A stretch of 9,813 nt of DNA from Candidatus Neomicrothrix sp. UBA7388. GTDB lineage: Bacteria > Actinomycetota > Acidimicrobiia > Acidimicrobiales > Poriferisodalaceae. The stretch's first letter is position 1, and the number at the start of each line of letters is the position of its first letter. The translations under genes and the position numbers were made by a program. The stretch is taken from NCBI GenBank assembly GCA_002470695.1, contig DKNM01000013.1, positions 1 to 9,813 of the forward strand, in the 5' to 3' direction. Below, piece after piece: positions 7,534 through 9,813 of the stretch. Below the pieces are notes generated by a model. It ran no database searches, was not told where the DNA came from, and saw only the letters and a program-made list of their open reading frames with translations.

Positions 7534-7549
7534 AACCTCCGGACAGGTT
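7534..7549. repeat. Short inverted repeat in the dehydrogenase-kinase gap
   Basis: AACCT (7534-7538) and AGGTT (7545-7549) form a perfect 5-bp dyad around CCGGAC. It lies just after the dehydrogenase stop and before the kinase ribosome binding site. It could be a small operator half-site pair or a weak hairpin. No T-tract follows, so it is not an intrinsic terminator. Chance occurrence is quite possible. Confidence 0.25.
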
Positions 7550-7550
7550 T

Positions 7551-7555
7551 GGGGG
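7551..7555 (+). promoter_or_regulatory. Shine-Dalgarno-like GGGGG before the kinase start
   Basis: A run of five G residues 8 nt before the ATG at 7564 can pair with the CCUCC anti-SD allowing one G-U. It supports ATG 7564 over the in-frame TTG at 7549, which would overlap this site. Confidence 0.5.
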
Positions 7556-7563
7556 CGATCTTT

Positions 7564-8586
7564 ATGAGTGACACCGATGTAGATGGCATAGATGAACTTC
7601 GCGTTGCCGAATGGTTTTCGGAGAATGTGCCGGCCGCTGTGCTACCACTCCGATATGAACTGATTGCTGGAGGGCACTCAAATTTGACCTACAGGGTTCG
7701 GGATGCGTCGGAAGCAAGCTACGTATTGCGTCGACCGCCCTTGGGTAGCGTTCTCGCCACAGCCCACGACATGGCGAGAGAGCATCGCATTATCAGTGCT
7801 GTTCACATAACGGATGTGCCCGTGCCGGAAACTTTGGGGGTCTGCGAAGACGTGAACGTCAACGGCGCCCCCTTTTATGTAATGGCGTACGTCAACGGAG
7901 AAGTGCTCCACAGCGATGTTGAAGCGAGCCAGATTCCGATATCGGAAAGAATCGACCTCAGTCGGCGTGTTGCAGAAGTGCTGGCAGAATTGCATTCAAT
8001 TGAACCTGATTTAATCGGCTTAGGTGATCTCGCTAAGCGCGAAGACTACTTAGGTCGTCAAATTCGGCGGTGGACCAGACAATGGGAGCAATCTAAAACT
8101 CGCGAGTTAGACACAATGGAACGCGTCCAAATGCTTCTCGAGGACCAAAAGCCGACACAGATTGGTTCCACAATCGTTCACGGTGACTATCGCTTGGGGA
8201 ACATGCTTAGTCGTGGAGGCGATATTAGAGCAGTGCTTGATTGGGAGCTTTGCACTCTAGGTGACCCCCTAGCCGACGTTGGATATTTGCTCAACAACTG
8301 GGTAGACCCTGACGAGGCGCCAGCAGGGTCGAGCGCTCCGACGCTAGCGGGTAACTTTGCCTCGAGAGACGAACTTTTAACGTGGTATGAGAAAGCATCA
8401 GGGAGAGATATCTCGAACGTAAATTACTACCGAGCTTTTTCGTATTGGCGGCTCGCAGCAATTGTCGAAGGGGTGCTGAATAGGTACCTCAAAGGCGTCA
8501 TGGGCGACCAGGAAGATGTCGACCTCAATGAATTTAAAGAACAAGTCGAAACCCTTTCAACGTCCGCACTGGAATTCCTGAGCTAA
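7564..8586 (+). CDS. Phosphotransferase (APH fold), ACAD10/11 N-terminal-like, candidate hydroxyacyl-CoA kinase
   Basis: A 340-residue kinase-fold protein. Features in order: glycine-rich GGHSNLTYRV (36-45); the LRRPP segment (55-59) followed by AHDMAREHRII with E73 as the probable helix-C glutamate; hinge region YVMAYVNGEVL (105-115); catalytic loop HGDYRLGN with D208 and N213; and metal-binding DWE (226-228) leading into LGDPLADVGYLL. This pattern is that of the ACAD10/ACAD11 N-terminal-like subfamily rather than antibiotic kinases. Known relatives include Pseudomonas LvaA, which phosphorylates 4-hydroxyvaleryl-CoA, and the kinase domains of mammalian ACAD10/11, which act on 4-hydroxyacyl-CoAs; both work with an acyl-CoA-dehydrogenase-like partner, not present here. 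It lies 42 nt after the 3-hydroxyacyl-CoA dehydrogenase, in keeping with an acyl-CoA substrate. The ATG at 7564 has a G-rich SD. The exact substrate is inference; resistance to an aminoglycoside is unlikely. Confidence 0.88.
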   Translation: MSDTDVDGIDELRVAEWFSENVPAAVLPLRYELIAGGHSNLTYRVRDASEASYVLRRPPLGSVLATAHDMAREHRIISAVHITDVPVPETLGVCEDVNVNGAPFYVMAYVNGEVLHSDVEASQIPISERIDLSRRVAEVLAELHSIEPDLIGLGDLAKREDYLGRQIRRWTRQWEQSKTRELDTMERVQMLLEDQKPTQIGSTIVHGDYRLGNMLSRGGDIRAVLDWELCTLGDPLADVGYLLNNWVDPDEAPAGSSAPTLAGNFASRDELLTWYEKASGRDISNVNYYRAFSYWRLAAIVEGVLNRYLKGVMGDQEDVDLNEFKEQVETLSTSALEFLS

Positions 8587-8674
8587 TCCATGATTTAGAT
8601 TTAGTTACACAAAGAACTCAGTGAGACCCACACCCGATCCCGCTCAGAATCAAAGCACGGATAGCATCCTTAGT
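8587..8674. other. Gap between the kinase and HtrA genes
   Basis: 88 nt with no hairpin plus T-tract. It contains TAGATT (8596-8601) and TAGCAT (8662-8667), both TANNNT-type. The HtrA frame is open from 8594 and its first possible start is GTG 8621, so part of this stretch could be coding if the upstream start is used. Confidence 0.4.
8662..8667 (+). promoter_or_regulatory. Putative -10 element (TAGCAT) for a leaderless htrA-like mRNA
   Basis: TAGCAT ends 7 nt before the in-frame GTG at 8675, the same geometry as the boxes before the other transcription-unit starts. The alternative GTG at 8621 has no TANNNT box at 6-8 nt and no clear Shine-Dalgarno. Confidence 0.4.
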
Positions 8675-9813
8675 GTGAGTCGTGAAACCGAACCTACGTC
8701 TGGACGTTTCTTTTTAGGAACGGTTCTTGGCGCAATCGTCGGTGCTTTGGTAGCTGGCCTGATCGTGGTGAGTTTGGGAGACCCGCAACGGATCTACGTG
8801 ACCGAGACTGCCGAGAGCAAAATAGAGATCAATAACGATTCAGCCACCGATTCAGAGGCTCTTTCTACGGCCGTGGCCTTAGACGATGAAATGATGTCCG
8901 GTGCAGAAACTACTCCCCGCGTGGAGACCACCAACGATGGAAGACTAGACGTAAAGGCTGTTCTGGCAGCAGTAGCGCCAACCGTTGTTCAGATTGAGAT
9001 AGAGACTGGCGATGGAGTCTTCGGTGGCGGCCAAGGCACAGGCTTTATCATTAGCAGCGAAGGTCAAGTAGTCACCAACGCTCACGTCGTCGAAAACGCC
9101 ACCGATATACAGGTCATGCTCTACGACGGAAGCGTCCTGGAGGCCGAGTTAGTGCAACAGGACCCGACTCGAGATCTGGCGGTACTTCAAATCGAAGGTG
9201 AAGATTTACCAGCTGCCCGGCTGGGCCTTTCCGCCGATGTTGAAGTGGGTGACGAGGTGCTGGCGATAGGAAATGCGCTCGGTCTAGGAGACACACCGAC
9301 GGTTACAACGGGTATCGTCTCTGCGTTAGAGCGCGAGTTGCAGCTTTCCGGAAGTCGCTTGACTCGCTTGATTCAAACAGATGCGGCAATTAATCCTGGG
9401 AACTCCGGCGGACCATTGGTAAATGCGAATGGAGAGGTCATCGGAGTTAATACAGCAATTGCCGGAAATGCAGAAGGTATTGGCTTCGCTATTTCAATTG
9501 ATCATGCACGACCTGTAATCGAAACCCTCCAAACCGGTGAAGTGCCCAAACGGCCGCTCTTGGGTGTCAACATCATTGATGTCGAAATGCTCGATGAGAC
9601 GTCTCGAAATCAATACGACATTTCGGAAGAAGTAGAACAAGGCGTAGTCATAGTTGCCCTTGTCGAGGACGGCGCAGCAAACGCTGCGGGTCTCAACATC
9701 GGAGAAGTTGTTACTGAGTTTGACGGTAAAGAAATCAAGAGTGTCCAAGATCTAGTCGCTGCTGTTCGAGATAGCCAAATAGGCCGCATCGTAAAGGTAA
9801 CCGTCATCAGTAA
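8675..9813 (+). CDS. HtrA/DegP-like membrane-anchored serine protease with PDZ domain, 3' end cut by window
   Basis: 379 residues are visible and the frame is open at the right edge, so the gene is partial. Layout from the GTG at 8675: short cytoplasmic N-terminus, one TM anchor (about 11-34), an acidic Thr/Ser/Glu-rich linker (35-89), a trypsin-like protease domain (about 92-292) and a PDZ domain from about 297 (LLGVNIIDVE) that continues past the edge. The catalytic triad is complete: H137 in TNAHVV, D167 in TRDLAVL and S244 in NPGNSGGPL. As in actinobacterial HtrA/PepD proteins, the protease would sit outside the membrane and degrade or refold damaged envelope proteins, with PDZ controlling activation. 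Start choice is uncertain: GTG 8621 adds 18 residues, but the -10-like spacing favours 8675. It lies 88 nt after the kinase gene and is probably transcribed on its own. Confidence 0.92.
   Translation, partial: MSRETEPTSGRFFLGTVLGAIVGALVAGLIVVSLGDPQRIYVTETAESKIEINNDSATDSEALSTAVALDDEMMSGAETTPRVETTNDGRLDVKAVLAAVAPTVVQIEIETGDGVFGGGQGTGFIISSEGQVVTNAHVVENATDIQVMLYDGSVLEAELVQQDPTRDLAVLQIEGEDLPAARLGLSADVEVGDEVLAIGNALGLGDTPTVTTGIVSALERELQLSGSRLTRLIQTDAAINPGNSGGPLVNANGEVIGVNTAIAGNAEGIGFAISIDHARPVIETLQTGEVPKRPLLGVNIIDVEMLDETSRNQYDISEEVEQGVVIVALVEDGAANAAGLNIGEVVTEFDGKEIKSVQDLVAAVRDSQIGRIVKVTVIS

Noticed and set aside
7549..7563. TTG 7549 as the kinase start
   Set aside because: It would place the GGGGG ribosome binding site inside the coding region and adds five residues not needed by the fold; ATG 7564 is better placed.

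Overview
The window looks like chromosomal DNA from a free-living actinobacterium of intermediate G+C (near 50% by eye). A marine or freshwater Acidimicrobiia-like lineage is my best guess, not something the sequence proves. The pointers are an actinobacterial-type HelD helicase, a large two-domain FtsX/MacB permease with its ATPase, an Rv1155-like F420/flavin split-barrel protein, a fatty-acid-type 3-hydroxyacyl-CoA dehydrogenase, an ACAD10/11-N-like kinase and a membrane-anchored HtrA protease. GTG and TTG starts are frequent. I see no transposase, integrase, phage gene, CRISPR array, tRNA or rRNA.

Layout. (1) 1-177 is a leader with no supported gene. (2) 178-2286 (+) is a complete HelD-type SF1 helicase, probably an RNA polymerase recycling factor. 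(3) 2342-6034 (-) is a tight three-gene operon running right to left: ABC ATPase (5297-6034), 852-residue permease (2737-5295, 1 nt downstream) and a PPOX-fold protein (2342-2737, coupled through a TAATG stop/start overlap). It converges on helD, with only 55 nt between the two stop codons. (4) 6035-6223 is the divergent intergenic region. (5) 6224-8586 (+) is an acyl-CoA cluster: a stand-alone B12-binding mutase subunit, a 3-hydroxybutyryl-CoA-type dehydrogenase and an APH-fold kinase of the ACAD10/11 N-terminal type. (6) 8675-9813 (+) is an HtrA/DegP-like protease that runs off the right edge inside its PDZ domain.

How the genes may work together. The acyl-CoA cluster reads as a route feeding unusual hydroxy- or branched acyl-CoAs into beta-oxidation. 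A B12 mutase could rearrange the carbon skeleton (its catalytic large subunit is not in the window). The kinase could activate a hydroxyacyl-CoA, and the dehydrogenase would oxidise the resulting 3-hydroxyacyl-CoA. The ABC pair probably extracts or exports a lipid, peptide or hydrophobic compound. Why a flavin/F420 protein is translationally coupled to it is unclear.

The most coherent unlisted signal concerns promoters. Five genes that begin transcription units, or could do so, each have a TANNNT hexamer 6-8 nt before the start codon. This is the arrangement of -10-only promoters making leaderless mRNAs. The one well-separated gene lacking it (the kinase) has a G-rich Shine-Dalgarno-like stretch instead, and the two other operon-internal genes are translationally coupled. 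The rule also argues for a downstream start (8675 rather than 8621) for the HtrA gene. I found no clearly undescribed system; the most promising leads are the kinase/dehydrogenase/B12 cluster and the permease-PPOX coupling.
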